64,000 nucleotides of DNA, from assembly GCA_022661535.1 (NCBI GenBank), contig JAKULF010000003.1:3472001-3536000 (forward strand), in the 5' to 3' direction. Shown piece after piece: positions 11,427 to 22,700 of the stretch; within the stretch, counting starts at the first letter, position 1; each line of letters starts with the position of its first letter. A program made the translations under genes and the position numbers. The stretch is from Eutypa lata (lineage: Eukaryota; Ascomycota; Sordariomycetes; Xylariales; Diatrypaceae). The notes under the pieces were generated by a model. It saw only the letters and a program-made list of their open reading frames with translations, was not told the DNA's origin and ran no database searches.

Positions 11427-14400
11427 CTACAGCTGTTCTATGCTGGCGATAAGGTGGTCAAGCTGCTCGTCATCGCCACTACCATCACCACCACCGCTAC
11501 TGGCCAAAACATCAGCAAGGAGCCGCGTCGTGCCAGCCAGCCGCCGCTGCCTCATCTCGTCCTCGAGCTCGCGCGACTTGCGTGCCGCCACGTCGAGCAC
11601 GCTGCGCGGGAGGCGGGCTAGCCGCGCCACGTTGAGCCCGTATGAGCGGTGGGCGACGCCCTCGCCTACCTCGTAGAGGAAGGTGATTTCCTCCTCTTCG
11701 TCTTCATCTAGCTCTTCTCTGTCTCCCATTTCTACGTCGGCACCTGCGTCCTGATCGTCGCCGTTACTGTTGTGGTGGTGGTTTGTGACCGTCTTCGTCT
11801 TCTTCGGTTTCCCGGAGGAATTGGCCGTGAACCGCATATGGACATTCCGACACCGACCCCCGAGCCCGTCCGCCACGCGCGCCAGGCTCTGGTAGTGCGT
11901 CACGAAGAGCGTCAGACAGCGGGCGTCGTCGACGACGTGACGCAGCACGGCCTCGGCGATGGCGGCGCCGTCGTGCGTCGAGGTGCCGCGGCCCAGCTCG
12001 TCGAGGATGACGAGGCTCCGCGGCGTCGCCGAGCGCAGGATCCGCGCCGTCTCCGACACCTCCACCATGAAGGTGCTCTCGCCCGCGAAGAGGTTGTCGC
12101 GCGCCCCCATGCGCGTGTGCACGGCGTCGGCGAGGGTGAGCGTCAGCGCGTCGGCCGGCACGTACGACCCGATCTGCGCGAGGACTACGAGGAGCGCTAC
12201 GGCGCGCACGAAGGACGATTTCCCGCCCATGTTGGGCCCCGTTACGAGGTGCGCTACGGGCTTGGGCGAGGATAAAGTCGTGGAGAAGGGGATGTAGGAT
12301 GTGGTGAGAGTTTGCTCGGCGATCGGGTGGCGGCCCCCCGTTATGGTGATCGTGGGGGGTGTTGTGGCTGTGGGCAGGAAGGTCGGCTTGGTGTAGCCGG
12401 GGAGGGCGGCGACTTTGGAGAGCGAGAGCAGGCAGTCGAGCGTCGCGAGCGACGAGACGGCGTCCCGCAGGGGCTGGTAGTCGGCGGCGATGGAGCGCAG
12501 GAGGTCCGCGAAGGCGGCGTCGCAGGCCGCCGAGAGCGCCTCCTTGTGCTGGTCGCGCTCGGAGAGCAGCGCCACCACCTCGGGCGTGTGGAACCGCGAC
12601 AGCTTCTTGGTCCCGCTGATCTTGGCCCACGACGCGGGGACGCGCTTGAGGTCCGCGTTCGGCACCTCGATCAGGTACTCGATCCCGGCTACCGTCACGT
12701 AGCTCACGGGGTCCTTTTTGGTGAGCTTAATCGCTGCCGCCTGCCGGTGCGCGTCAAGCTCTTGCTCGACCGAGGCGATCCCCAGCTTGTGGTCCGTGAT
12801 CGCTTCCGTCTCCTGCTCCTCGCGGAAGAAGGCGTACTTGTCGTTCTTGCGCGCCGCTTCGGGGTTGATGCGCTCGAGGTACGAGAGCACGGTGGGTAGG
12901 ATCAAGGGGAGCGACGCGATGGCGTTGCTAATTCCGGCGGACTTGAAGCCCGTGTCTGAAGGCGCCTTTACACGAGCAAATTCGGTTGCTATTCTCTGCA
13001 GTGTTTGCAAGACGGATAGGAGCTCAGAGCGGGAGCATTTCCCGTAGTAAATGCGGATAAGGCTGCGCTCGAGGTCGGTTTTGGTGGTTCTCAGCAGGTG
13101 TTCGAGCTGGTCGACCTTGGTCGTGGAGGTGTGCTTAAGGAGCTCTTCGACGGCTGCTATGCGCTCTTCTAGGCGCTCTTGGTCTAGGAGAGGCCGGCCG
13201 ATCCACTTGCGCAGAAGACGCTGGCCGAAGCGGGTGAGGGTCTTGTCGAGAGCCCAGAAAAGGCTGCCCTTCTCGGAGTGGTCGGTTTGGTTGCGGTAGA
13301 TCTCGAGGCTTTCCAGCGTAGTGCCGTTGATCAACATATGCTGGCGAGCACTGAAGGATTGGAAGTACTTGGTCAGGTCGAAAATGTGCTGTAAACCATA
13401 TTCTTCGAGGTGCTTAATCATCGATGAGAGGCAGATGGTAACTAGCTCGGGTAAGTTTAGGATCTTTTCGAGCAAAGTGCTGGCTTTCTCGGACGCTTCG
13501 ATGTCCTGGGTGCTCTCCTTCAACTTGCCAGCATAGAACTGGGAGACGTGCGAATAGGATTCGGCGGCGATGGTCTTGGACGTAGAAACGCGCTCGACAC
13601 GGCTCCTATCGCCGAAGACATTCGTCGAACTGCCTGATAGGTGTTGTACGAGCTTATCGGTGGCCTTTGTCAGCTCTCCGACAATCAGGAACTCGCAAGG
13701 CGAAATGTGAAGCAGTCGTGTCTCAATCTCGCTGCGCATGAAACCGTCCTCGAAGTTGTCGTATATTATGTCACCAGTGGCTGGTTGCACGGCAATGATG
13801 CCAACTTCGACCTTCTCGTCCGTGCCCCAGCCTTTGGCTTTCGTCTCCGTGATGCAGAGGAGGTATCCGCCGGAAGGAGCTCCGGACTCGGCGCCTTGGC
13901 CCAGCTCTCCGATCTCATCTATGTAGGTGCCTTTCGTGTAGACGTTTGTAAGCTTCCGGACGAAGGGCCCGCTTCTGTTATCACCAGCCTTTTTCAGGGC
14001 TGCCGTCTCGATCTGGCGGACGACTCCTACTTTGTGCCCGGCAGCTACCAGACGCTTCGCATGGACGGGGAGCCGATGGACGGGAATGCTAGCCGAAGCA
14101 AAGCGATCGATATGTGCCTCGGATGGATGTTCGTCGTATCTGAGCTTGCCAGGTATGCATACTATGCTAAGCTCTTTCGCAGCTACGCGGGCATCTTCGC
14201 CGAAGAACTTGAACTTGTAGCCGACTTCCACGATCAAGATAGTGTCCATGTGCTTTCTCTTGATGTCCAGAAACTGGATCTCCATAGGAGTGAGCTTTCC
14301 CGTCTTGGAGCCCTTCTTCTTGCCCTTGGTAGCTTGCGGCGGTGGCTCGTCGTCTTCGCCTTCTTCGCCGTCCTCATTCTCCAAGGCCGGTGACTCGTCC

Positions 14401-14915
14401 TCCTTCTGCCAGCCCCGTCTGAAGAGGCTGTCGGGCTTGCCTAGTTTTTGAACGAACTTTCTGTGCAACTCTTCTTTTCGTTTCTTTTCAACGGTATCTC
14501 CATCCTCTTGGGCAGCCTCGGCAGCCTCGGCAGCGGCGGCATCCTCGTGAGAGCTCGGTCCATCATAGAGATAGCGTTCGGTGCGGACGCTGGCTTTGGG
14601 ACTGGCCTTGGGACTGATATTAGCCGACACGGCGGCGGCAGGTTTCGATGTTGATTTCTTAGAAGCAGACAAGCTGTTCTGTTCTTCTTGTGCACCACCT
14701 TTCGACCTCTTTGAGCTCCTCGACGGTGTTTCGTTGCCATTATCCGCATCCTCCTCCAGTGGTCGCTTTCGTGGGGTTTCCAGGTCATCGCCACCACCGT
14801 TGGCCTGGGACGGGGATTGGGAGGTTCGGATAGTGGCAGTTAGCCCGTTGATGGTTTTCGGGGTGAAGAAATTGGTCAATGACTGTTGTTTCTTCTCTTT
14901 GGCTGGACCGGCCAT
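11427..14915 (-). CDS. msh3: DNA mismatch repair protein MSH3 (MutS beta subunit)
   Basis: An intronless ORF of 1162 residues. It is the Msh3 partner of Msh2, recognising insertion/deletion loops in nuclear mismatch repair. Visible parts in order: a PCNA-binding box QQSLTNFF at residues 10-17; a low-complexity acidic/basic linker to about 200; the Msh3-type mismatch-binding domain from about 210 ([16 protein letters not shown], then [12 protein letters not shown]); connector and lever/clamp regions; the ATPase with Walker [10 protein letters not shown] near 891 and Walker [14 protein letters not shown] near 968; and a C-terminal helix-turn-helix ([13 protein letters not shown]) near 1090. Keeping [10 protein letters not shown] and [14 protein letters not shown] points to Msh3 rather than Msh6. 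The length fits fungal orthologues. The gene is markedly GC-rich toward its 3' half, which produces long shadow frames on the other strand. A RIP-mutated element sits about 240 nt upstream of the start. Confidence 0.96.
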   Translation of the reverse strand: MAGPAKEKKQQSLTNFFTPKTINGLTATIRTSQSPSQANGGGDDLETPRKRPLEEDADNGNETPSRSSKRSKGGAQEEQNSLSASKKSTSKPAAAVSANISPKASPKASVRTERYLYDGPSSHEDAAAAEAAEAAQEDGDTVEKKRKEELHRKFVQKLGKPDSLFRRGWQKEDESPALENEDGEEGEDDEPPPQATKGKKKGSKTGKLTPMEIQFLDIKRKHMDTILIVEVGYKFKFFGEDARVAAKELSIVCIPGKLRYDEHPSEAHIDRFASASIPVHRLPVHAKRLVAAGHKVGVVRQIETAALKKAGDNRSGPFVRKLTNVYTKGTYIDEIGELGQGAESGAPSGGYLLCITETKAKGWGTDEKVEVGIIAVQPATGDIIYDNFEDGFMRSEIETRLLHISPCEFLIVGELTKATDKLVQHLSGSSTNVFGDRSRVERVSTSKTIAAESYSHVSQFYAGKLKESTQDIEASEKASTLLEKILNLPELVTICLSSMIKHLEEYGLQHIFDLTKYFQSFSARQHMLINGTTLESLEIYRNQTDHSEKGSLFWALDKTLTRFGQRLLRKWIGRPLLDQERLEERIAAVEELLKHTSTTKVDQLEHLLRTTKTDLERSLIRIYYGKCSRSELLSVLQTLQRIATEFARVKAPSDTGFKSAGISNAIASLPLILPTVLSYLERINPEAARKNDKYAFFREEQETEAITDHKLGIASVEQELDAHRQAAAIKLTKKDPVSYVTVAGIEYLIEVPNADLKRVPASWAKISGTKKLSRFHTPEVVALLSERDQHKEALSAACDAAFADLLRSIAADYQPLRDAVSSLATLDCLLSLSKVAALPGYTKPTFLPTATTPPTITITGGRHPIAEQTLTTSYIPFSTTLSSPKPVAHLVTGPNMGGKSSFVRAVALLVVLAQIGSYVPADALTLTLADAVHTRMGARDNLFAGESTFMVEVSETARILRSATPRSLVILDELGRGTSTHDGAAIAEAVLRHVVDDARCLTLFVTHYQSLARVADGLGGRCRNVHMRFTANSSGKPKKTKTVTNHHHNSNGDDQDAGADVEMGDREELDEDEEEEITFLYEVGEGVAHRSYGLNVARLARLPRSVLDVAARKSRELEDEMRQRRLAGTTRLLADVLASSGGGDGSGDDEQLDHLIASIEQL

Positions 14916-15163
14916 CGTGAATGCTGTGTGGGTTCAGTGGGGATATAGGTATGTAATGGGTTTAGTAAAAAGGGACTGCATTGCTTGAGGAGCGATTGGA
15001 GTTTTAGAGTACTTATTTAGACGAATGATGACGGTAGTAAGGTAAAAGGGCAAAGTCGCGTCTCAAGTCGCGTTAAGTGCCTGCAGCGTTGGCACAGACC
15101 CACCACCCCTTTCGCCCATTGCCCACTAATTAAGTACCCTGGGCGGGCTGGTTAACTACATAG

Positions 15164-15185
15164 GCAGGGATTATTTTCATTAGTG
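15164..15185 (+). repeat. left terminal inverted repeat
   Basis: Begins GCAGGGATTATTTTCATTAG. Its reverse complement is found base for base at 16720-16741. Confidence 0.85.
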
Positions 15186-16719
15186 CATTATATTTTTGCA
15201 CCTTTTTAACACCTTCGAACTTAATTAGCTCGTGCTTTTTATATATATCTTTTATATAAATTAATATAAAATATATATAAAATAAATCGTATAATACGTT
15301 TAAACTTTAAATTAAAAGTTAACGCTTATAATAATAAATATAATAAATATTATAAAATTTTAAAATTAATATTAAAGATTTTTATTATTATTATTTAACT
15401 TTATATATATTTTTATTATTATTATTTATTTTTATATATAATAATTAATTTAAAAACTTTTTTATAAAATTAAAATTATTTTAAATTTATAAATCGATTA
15501 ATTATATATTTTAAATATATATAATATAATATTAAATAATTTATTATAAAAAAATTTAAATTTATTTATAAATTAAAAAATTTAAAAAAACTTAAAAATA
15601 AATATATTAATTATTATATTAAATTAACTTATAATAATAAAATCGTTATTTAAACGTTTTATAATATTATAAAGTTTTCGTATAATAATATTTATTATTA
15701 TATAATATATATATATAATTAAATTTATTACGTTTTAAAAAAACCTTTTATTTTAAAAAAATATAAAAAATACTTTATTATAATATAAAACCTTTTATTT
15801 AAACGATTAAAAGAATTTCTTTTTAAAAATCATTAATATTAAAAGATTTTTTAATATAATTTTCGATTTTTTATATTTAATTTTTAAAACTTTAATAATA
15901 ATATTATTAATTTTATAATAAAAACTTTAAAGTTTAATCGTAAAATATAACGTTATATATTTTAATTTAATATTTATATTAAAATTAAACGTATTATTTT
16001 CGTTTAAAATTAATTTAAAGCTTTATTATTATTTATAAATTTCTTTAATAAAACTTAAATTTATATATATAATAATTTTATTTATTAAATAATTATATAT
16101 AATTATAAAAATAAAAATAAATTTAAACTTTTTTAAATTAAAAGTTATAAATAAATATTTTAAAATATAATTTATAATAAAATTAAAAAGTTTTATTTTA
16201 TATAATTTAAAAAATTTAATAATATTAATATTTAAAAATATATCGTTAATATTATTTTAAAAATTATACGATTTCGTAATAATAAATTTTTAAATTTAAT
16301 TTTTTAATAAAATAATAATTTATTTTATTAAACGTATATAATAAAGTAAATTTTTATATTTTATAAAATAAAATTAATAAAATAATTTTTTAATAATTTT
16401 AACTTTAATATTATTAAAAACGTATAAGTTTAAATAAAGTATTAATTATATAATTATTATAATATTAAAACTTTAAATTTTAAAAAGCTTTAAAAAGTTA
16501 TATTAATTTTATTATTTATAAATTTAATTTATATTATATTTAATAAATTATAAAAAGTTTTAAAAAATAATAAAAGTTATAATAATTATTAAAAAAAATT
16601 AATTAAATATTTAAATTATAATTAAATTATATAAAAATTATATATATATTATAATAATTTATAAAGAAAATACATTTCTTAATTATAAGGCAGATATTAA
16701 AAAACCGGGGCAATTCACA

Positions 16720-16741
16720 CACTAATGAAAATAATCCCTGC
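16720..16741 (-). repeat. right terminal inverted repeat
   Basis: A 22/22 reverse complement of 15164-15185, at the point where base composition returns to normal. Confidence 0.85.
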
Positions 16742-16748
16742 TTATATA

Positions 16749-17088
16749 AAGCTTTGTAATGGTTAAATGCCTGCCTTAGAGCTGCTATATATGTACTTAT
16801 AGTTAAGTCTTCCTACTTACACACTCAACACTGTTTGAACTCCCTACCTCACCTAATATATCATAAAATATACAATCAGTCTTTATATGTGTCGTTTATT
16901 CGTGGCGTATTATGAGCATCAACTTTGCATACTATAATAACGCAAAAAACGGTATAGATACTACATAAATCAGATGCAAATCAAGCCCTCCATCTTCTTG
17001 TTCCAATCATGTTCACCGAAAGCGGAATCATGCGCGTTAGGTGCTATCTGGCACCAGTATGCTTAAATTCCCATCTCGGCGAGAGAGT
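16749..17088. other. short intergenic stretch
   Basis: Lies between the RIP element and the 3' end of the subtilase. No gene seen. Probably 3' untranslated region and terminator of the protease. Confidence 0.5.
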
Positions 17089-18552
17089 TCAGAGCCCACC
17101 AGCATTCCCGTTGAAGGCGATTAAGTTAGGACTCCAAAGGGGGTCTTTGACTTTGTTCTTCGTTGCAAGCTCCTTGATCCGGTCTTTCACTTGAGCCGGG
17201 GTTGTCAAGGTACTCTCGCGCGACATGAGGTAGGTGATTAACCCAGCTACATGTGGACTTGACATACTCGTCCCGCTCAAAACTGCGTAAGAGGTGTCGT
17301 TTGTATTAAACGCACTGTAAACTCCTACACCCGGGGCAAAGAGGTCGAGGCATTCGCCCCAGCTGGATCCTGTGGCCCGCGTGTCGTCCTGGTCGATGGA
17401 TCCCACCGTAATCGCCTCCATCACTCCCGCGGGGCTGAGGTCGCATGCGTTGTGGTCCTCGTTACCAGCTGCGACAACAACCGTCATTCCTGCTTGCACT
17501 GCGTTCTTAATAGCGTCGTTGCCGGCATCGCTCTTGTCTGAACCTAATGACATATTGATGACAGAGCGGGATAACGTCCCAGCGCGCCTGGCATCGTCAA
17601 CGGCTTTGCCCAGCCAAACATTACGTTGGTCAGTCATTGAATATAATGATGTACGTGTTAAGGTCTTCACTTACCCCACTCGATGCCTTTTATCACACCA
17701 GTCCACAAACTGTTCCTTCCCATCACTTTTACAGCAATGGGGATTGTGTGGTTGTCTACCCCAACCGTGTTGCCAGCAACGATCGCTGCTACATGTGTGC
17801 CATGACCTCCTTCGTCAAAATCCTGCGTCTCACGTAAATGCTGTGCCGATTAAACAGACAGGGGCTACTCACGAGGTCTTCGTCAACGTCTTCATCAACA
17901 AATGTTGCCCCCCAACGTGCTCGACCACCAAACTCCTATTCCCGATCAGCAATGCTACCAACTCCATTTTCAACAGAAACTCGTACCTGATGAGTGATGC
18001 GAATTCCTGTGTCCAATATGTAGGCATATGTCTGGCTCGGGTGCTCTTCATGGAGATAAATGGGTTCCCCTGGTTTCCGATGGGACAGACGACCTAAGCC
18101 CCAGGGCTCATCTGGAGCATCTCGGCGTACTAGAGACTTATCATGGACGGCTTCCTTGGGGATGGGAGACAACGTCTTTATCACGCCGTCCTGGGAGACA
18201 TAGTCGACCTATCTCCTCAGTGGACGCTCCGAGATAGTAGCGGGATATTTGAACATACCATATGGTTGTTCCGGATCTCCTCAAGCATCTCTTGATCGCA
18301 CTCGACATGGTAACCATTGAAAGCGTTAATACTATAGGTCTTCACAAGACCTCTATGGCTGCCAAAAGGTTTGTTTGAGGCGGCGGCTCGCACATAGCTT
18401 AAGTGCTCACTGATGCTATCAGCATCGATGTCCTTCTTTAGGACTACAATGTAGCTGTTAGCGCGGCTCTTCTGGGAGTCTCGCTTCACCAGCGGCGCCT
18501 TAGCGAGCGCAATAGCCACCATATAAGAGAAAAGTAGGGTAATGACCCTCAT
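17089..18552 (-). CDS. secreted subtilisin-like serine protease, proteinase K type (5 exons)
   Basis: Exons (minus) are 18552-18259, 18208-17987, 17935-17873, 17822-17675 and 17603-17089, giving 413 residues. All introns are GT-AG of 48-71 nt. The protein has a signal peptide (MRVITLLFSYMVAIALA), an inhibitor-I9 propeptide from about residue 33 (SYIVVLKKDIDADS), and then the S8A catalytic domain. The triad is Asp164 in YILDTGI, His200 in GGHGTH and Ser355 in SGTSMSSPHVAG, with oxyanion Asn290 in VVAAGNEDH. All catalytic residues are present, so an active extracellular endopeptidase of the proteinase K/oryzin family is expected, with the propeptide removed after secretion. The last splice (17604-17674) joins into WAVDDARRAG and removes a stretch that would otherwise read open, so a simple ORF call misplaces this exon start. 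Confidence 0.92.
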
Positions 18553-19696
18553 CTTTAGACTTCAAGATTGGAGTTACTAATACCCGGGCTACAGGAACTA
18601 ATGACAACGTATGGCTGTAGCTAAATGCTTAGGTGAGTCACAAAGTGAAAGAAATGTAATGAACGCGGGTTTTGGCTAACGAGCGCGTAGACAGAGCTAC
18701 GATGGTAAGATGGGCGGTCTGTGATGAAAAGTGAATATCATCATAGAAAGGTCGATGGAATGTATAAGTCTTCTTCCTAACTTTTCAAGGGATGATGTAT
18801 GACCTCGTTCCAGAGTCATTTGGCTCATTTACTAACCACATGTTATGACCCTATTCTTATTCATTATGATCTTCGCTGTGTAGTTTGCGCGATTGGCGCG
18901 GCCGTCTGAACTAGGTTCCCGTGGACCACACTAGTCAGCATCGCTGAACCACGTGGGTTTAACCATAAATGATCGCTGCAGTGTTACAGCTGAGTTATGT
19001 TGTCAATTCTGTTACCTGTTGGCTGGGACATATCCATCGGTATGCAGTCACGTTGAGCGATTCCTGCTTGGCCCCATACTCGTCCGAAAATGGGTATACC
19101 CTGTCGCATGTTTCTACTGGAACGTTTGTGAGATTAGTTTACCTAACTCACTTACCAGCATCTTTCTTCGGCATGGTGCTGGATATATATACCGTAAAGA
19201 GCGTTGTGTTCATGGATCGAAAGGCGGTTTACTCCATCAGCTCCGGTGTTGGAGTGGGACAGATAATAGAGAGGAGCTGAGTCCATCACACTCAATCCCA
19301 TATGCATCATCATCCTCAATCAATTCGCAATTTCTAAAAAAATACGAATAGGCAAATTCTCACGCGCCATGCACCCGAATGCTCTTCATACAAAAACTAG
19401 TCGTGTCTGCAGAATCGGTATCTACAAAATCACTAGGTACACCTTAACAGTAAAGGACGCGAAGATACTGCAAAAATCGCGATTGATGAAACGCTGATGT
19501 GCACAGGAAGGCGTTGGTAGCACGTGTCGGTTGGTCGTACCGCATTCCAATGATGGATTGTACGTATACTCGCTAGCCGAGTTGAAGCGAAGCAGAAATG
19601 GTTATGAACACAAAATGCCGTTGCTCAGTGGGTTACTACCAAATTTTCCTAACAATATGTACAGATTTTTGTTCTCCCCTTACATCTTAACTGGCC
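18553..19696. other. intergenic stretch upstream of the protease
   Basis: It contains the promoter of the minus-strand subtilase and the 3' flank of the oxidoreductase gene. Overlapping plus-strand frames at 18953-19351 resemble no family. No distinct regulatory motif was identified. Confidence 0.5.
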
Positions 19697-21459
19697 TTAC
19701 GATGACGTGGTAGTATTCGGCCGCGACCATCCATTAGGTCCATACCACGTTCCCTTCAGGAAGCTATTCCAGTACACATAGGGCTACACAAGTTAGTGAG
19801 ATTTTCGGGCCCAACACATCGGTAGATATTCACATAACATCAAGTAACAGGAAAAGCAAATGAGGGAAAAGTGGGGGATAGGGGAGAGAAAACTTACGAA
19901 GAAATCCTTCTTCAGGTGATAGAAGATGCGCATGGGCTCATCCTGGCTGCCGAAGATGTGGGCAAACGTCTCCTTGGGCACGCCGCCGTACTTGAACTCG
20001 CAGAGCATCAGCTCGTTGTGGCCTGTCAGCAGCGGGCAGCTAGCGTAGCCATCGTACGCGGCCTTGAGAGGCCTACCCTCAGCCGCCGCCAGCAGGTTGT
20101 CCACGAGCACGGGCGCCTGCGACGAGATCGCCGCCGCCGTCTTGCTGTTCGGCAGGCTCGACGCGTCGCCTATCGAGAACACGTTCTTGTACTTGGTGTG
20201 CTGTGTCGTCGCCTTGTCGACGTCGACCCAGCCTGCTGCGTCGGCTGTTTTTTGTTATATACATGTAAGCATACTAGATCAAGAATGTGCCTAGCGACGA
20301 ATGGCTGAATATAGAAAGGGGAGATCGGTAGAAAGAAGACGGATCTATCGACTTACCCAGAGGTGACTTGGCGACCCAGTCCCACGCCTTCTGCGGTGGC
20401 ACTACGTGCAAGAAGTCGTACTCCCGCTTCACCTCCTTACCGCTATCGGCGAGGTTCTTGAAGGTTGCGACTCGGTTCTCCGCGTCCACTCCGATGAGGT
20501 TGTGTTGGAAAAGGCCCTCTACATTGCGCTCTACTCGGAGCTTCTCGAGAGCCCCCGAGTACTTCGGCACGGCGAACATGGCTAATTACATTTGGTGATC
20601 AGTTAGCAACAACTACTATTTTCACCACCACAACGACGCTAGGAGCTTGCACTCCATATCGTAGACTACGAAGTAGTAGACGGAAAGAAAGGGATGGAAA
20701 CGTACCACCAGCTCCCGTAGCGAACGTCGCATCTATATCACCACGCACGCCATCACGGGCCCACTGCGACAGGGCCATCCAGAGGATCTTCTGGGGGCCA
20801 CCAGCGCACTTGATGACGCCAGCGGGCTGCGTGAAGATGGCCTTCCCCTTCTTGAAGTTCTGGATGTTGCGCCAGACCTGCTCGACGGTGCGGTTCGAGT
20901 AGATAGACGAGACCTGGCTAGCGGGGTCGGCGAGCGCCGACTCGAGCCCCTTGACGCCGGCGAAGTTGGTCTCGAGCCCCGGCGCCACAACCAGGAAGTC
21001 GTACGAGAGGTCGACGCCCTCGGCCGTGCGCACCGCGTTGTTCTCCGGGTCGAACGCCGACACGCGCAGCGGGTAGCGCTGCACGCCCGCCGGCACCACG
21101 TCCGCCAACGGCCGGCTGAAGTCCCCCAGCGGCTTGAGCCCCGATCCCACTAGCGTCCACCCCGGCTGGTAGTGGTGCTCCGCCGCCGGGTCCACGATCG
21201 CGATGTCGGCCTTCTCGAGCTGCGGCGTCCGCTTCAGCTGCGCCGCTACCGTGATGCCGGCTGTTCCACCGCCCACTACGACGACGCGGTGGTGCGCCCG
21301 GGCGGGTATAGAAGACGAGGTGGTCGCATAGCCTCTTCTCGATCTCGATGATGCTGCTAACGAGGAGGGTATGATGATCTTCCTGGACGGACCCGCAGTA
21401 GCAGTAGCAGTGGTAGCTCGAACGAGCGAGGAACGAAGGACGACAGCGGCACCTGCCAT
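19697..21459 (-). CDS. sqr: mitochondrial sulfide:quinone oxidoreductase (4 exons)
   Basis: Exons (minus) are 21459-20706, 20581-20357, 20244-19898 and 19783-19697, giving 470 residues. It oxidises hydrogen sulfide and passes electrons to ubiquinone at the inner mitochondrial membrane. An Arg/Ser/Ala-rich presequence (residues 1-45) is followed by the FAD-binding GGGTAG motif at 63-68. The two redox cysteines expected of eukaryotic SQR/HMT2 are present: Cys218 in KCAGGPQK and Cys396 in ASCPLLTG. The small last exon supplies the conserved membrane-anchoring tail (PYVYWNSFLKGTWYGPNGWS) and would be missed without splicing. The orthologue in S. pombe is Hmt2. Length matches the family. The first exon is very GC-rich. 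Confidence 0.93.
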
Positions 21460-22063
21460 TTTTGGGTTTTGTGCTTTTTTCTTCTTTTTCCTTTACTGGA
21501 AACTGGAAACGAAACAGACGCCGAATCACATGCAATACCGAAGCAACTGAGAAATGATTGGGTAAGCGCTGGAGCCAAAAAAGTAAAAAGTTGTTCGCAA
21601 TGGATGCGCCCATTAGTAGTCACGTGAAAGCACGCCATTCTGCGCCGTCTTGCGTTTTTGCGGATATTTGGACCCACTTTCCTATTTGAGCAATTTTCAT
21701 GGTTGCTAAATGTACCTACCTAGGGTCAATATCCAATATCAACTGCTATCGGTCTATGTAAGTAAGGACTTGTTGAAGTCAAGTTCCTAGGTAGATCAAC
21801 ATGCTCTGAAAACTTAGTAGATTCATGAAATGCTGTATATATAGATAGGCTATACGACTACTACAATATAAAAGGGGTGAGCTGTCTGGGTATTCTGAAC
21901 TAATTCTCGATCCAGTTGACCACGGTCCTTTCCAGTGGCTCTAAGGGAGATATACTTGTATATAAAGTATCGGATCGGTTACATCTTACTCACTGTTGAA
22001 GTAGACGTTTAGAGGAATAAATGACTGATCCGAATTTGAAGAATACCTCCCGTGGACATTAGT

Positions 22064-22700
22064 TCATCCATCTGTCGTACAAAGCCTTCCAGCAGCAGCA
22101 ACGTCCCACCCTTCGCTTCCCTCAAAAGAGGTTTTAGGGTCGTACTCCTTTTTTATAGAAAGAAGTCTGTGGTAGTTTGTTCCATAAAAGTTTCTTGCCA
22201 ATTTAGTTGCTTACAGTTTGCCTCGTTCAGGTATGCAGCACCCCCTTGTGTTAGTCTCTCGAGTGCTGGCGTTAAGATATCAGTTACTGTTTGTTTCCCT
22301 ATGATGTTTGTCGTTAAGTTATATTGATCGTAATGACTATATTTCAACCTTACTTATTATCAAATTTGTGGAGTGTTTGCGATAACCTACACGCCGAAGA
22401 ACGCCAAGAAAAGCGTTTCACGCCCAACCCGGATGGACGGAGTTGACAGAGGTCGGTAGTCGACTGACATTCTGGCCAATTCCGGCGAAGATGCTACCGT
22501 TGTCCACGATAAATCTAAGAGTGTTTGTCAGGGCAGCAACAGAGTCATCGGATGCTGTTACGAGGGAGCGTGGAATAAGACGGTCACCAAGGTTAATTTC
22601 TGTGACGTCCATTTCGGGGATTAATGTATGGAAATCCTCTTGGAAATTCGGGAAGTCGCGAGAGAAAAATTCTATAGCCACCATGGTCAGCAAGTCATAA
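22064..22700 (-). pseudogene. C-terminal remnant of a BBE-type FAD-linked oxidase
   Basis: Three reading-frame pieces in order on the minus strand resemble the C-terminal third of berberine-bridge-enzyme-like FAD oxidases. 22693-22418 reads LIPRSLV, TLRFIVDNGSIFAGIGQNVSR, NSVHPGWA. 22347-22153 reads LTPALERLTQGGAAYLNEA, the family's usual PALE..TPGGG.YLNEAD. 22150-22064 reads EYDPKTSFEGSEGWDV then GRLCTTDG. In-frame stops at 22418 and 22153 and at least two frame changes separate the pieces. The N-terminal FAD-binding domain is not seen upstream, so the gene is truncated as well as frameshifted. Confidence 0.72.

Larger units (their letters stand above)
15159..16746. mobile_element. RIP-degraded DNA transposon with terminal inverted repeats
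   Basis: A 1588-nt block bounded by a perfect 22-nt inverted repeat (15164-15185 and 16720-16741). Including less exact outer bases, the ends read TA|CATAGGCAGGG and, on the other strand, TA|TATAAGCAGGG, differing by two transitions. This allows a TA target-site duplication at 15157-15158 and 16747-16748. Between the repeats the sequence is almost only A and T with stops everywhere, so no transposase can be read. Size, terminal repeats and TA target fit fungal Tc1/mariner (Fot/pogo-like) elements. The superfamily is inference because the coding sequence is erased. Confidence 0.75.

Noticed and set aside
11764..12899. Long frames on both strands inside the msh3 3' half (288 aa on minus, 195 aa on plus)
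   Set aside because: They are Ala/Arg/Gly-rich shadows caused by the high GC of msh3, which itself shows all MutS motifs.
13641..14393. 250-codon plus-strand frame
   Set aside because: It lies entirely antisense to msh3 and matches no family.
15241..16670. Mitochondrial DNA insertion as an explanation of the AT block
   Set aside because: The block is flanked by perfect inverted repeats and lacks CpA/TpG specifically, which points to RIP of a transposon; no mitochondrial gene is readable.
18953..19351. Overlapping plus-strand frames of 132 and 103 codons
   Set aside because: Two frames compete, neither resembles a family, and the composition is that of intergenic DNA.
20918..21677. Minus-strand frames of 231 and 106 codons around the SQR start
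   Set aside because: Overlap the SQR first exon in other frames; only the frame with the FAD motif and presequence is real.
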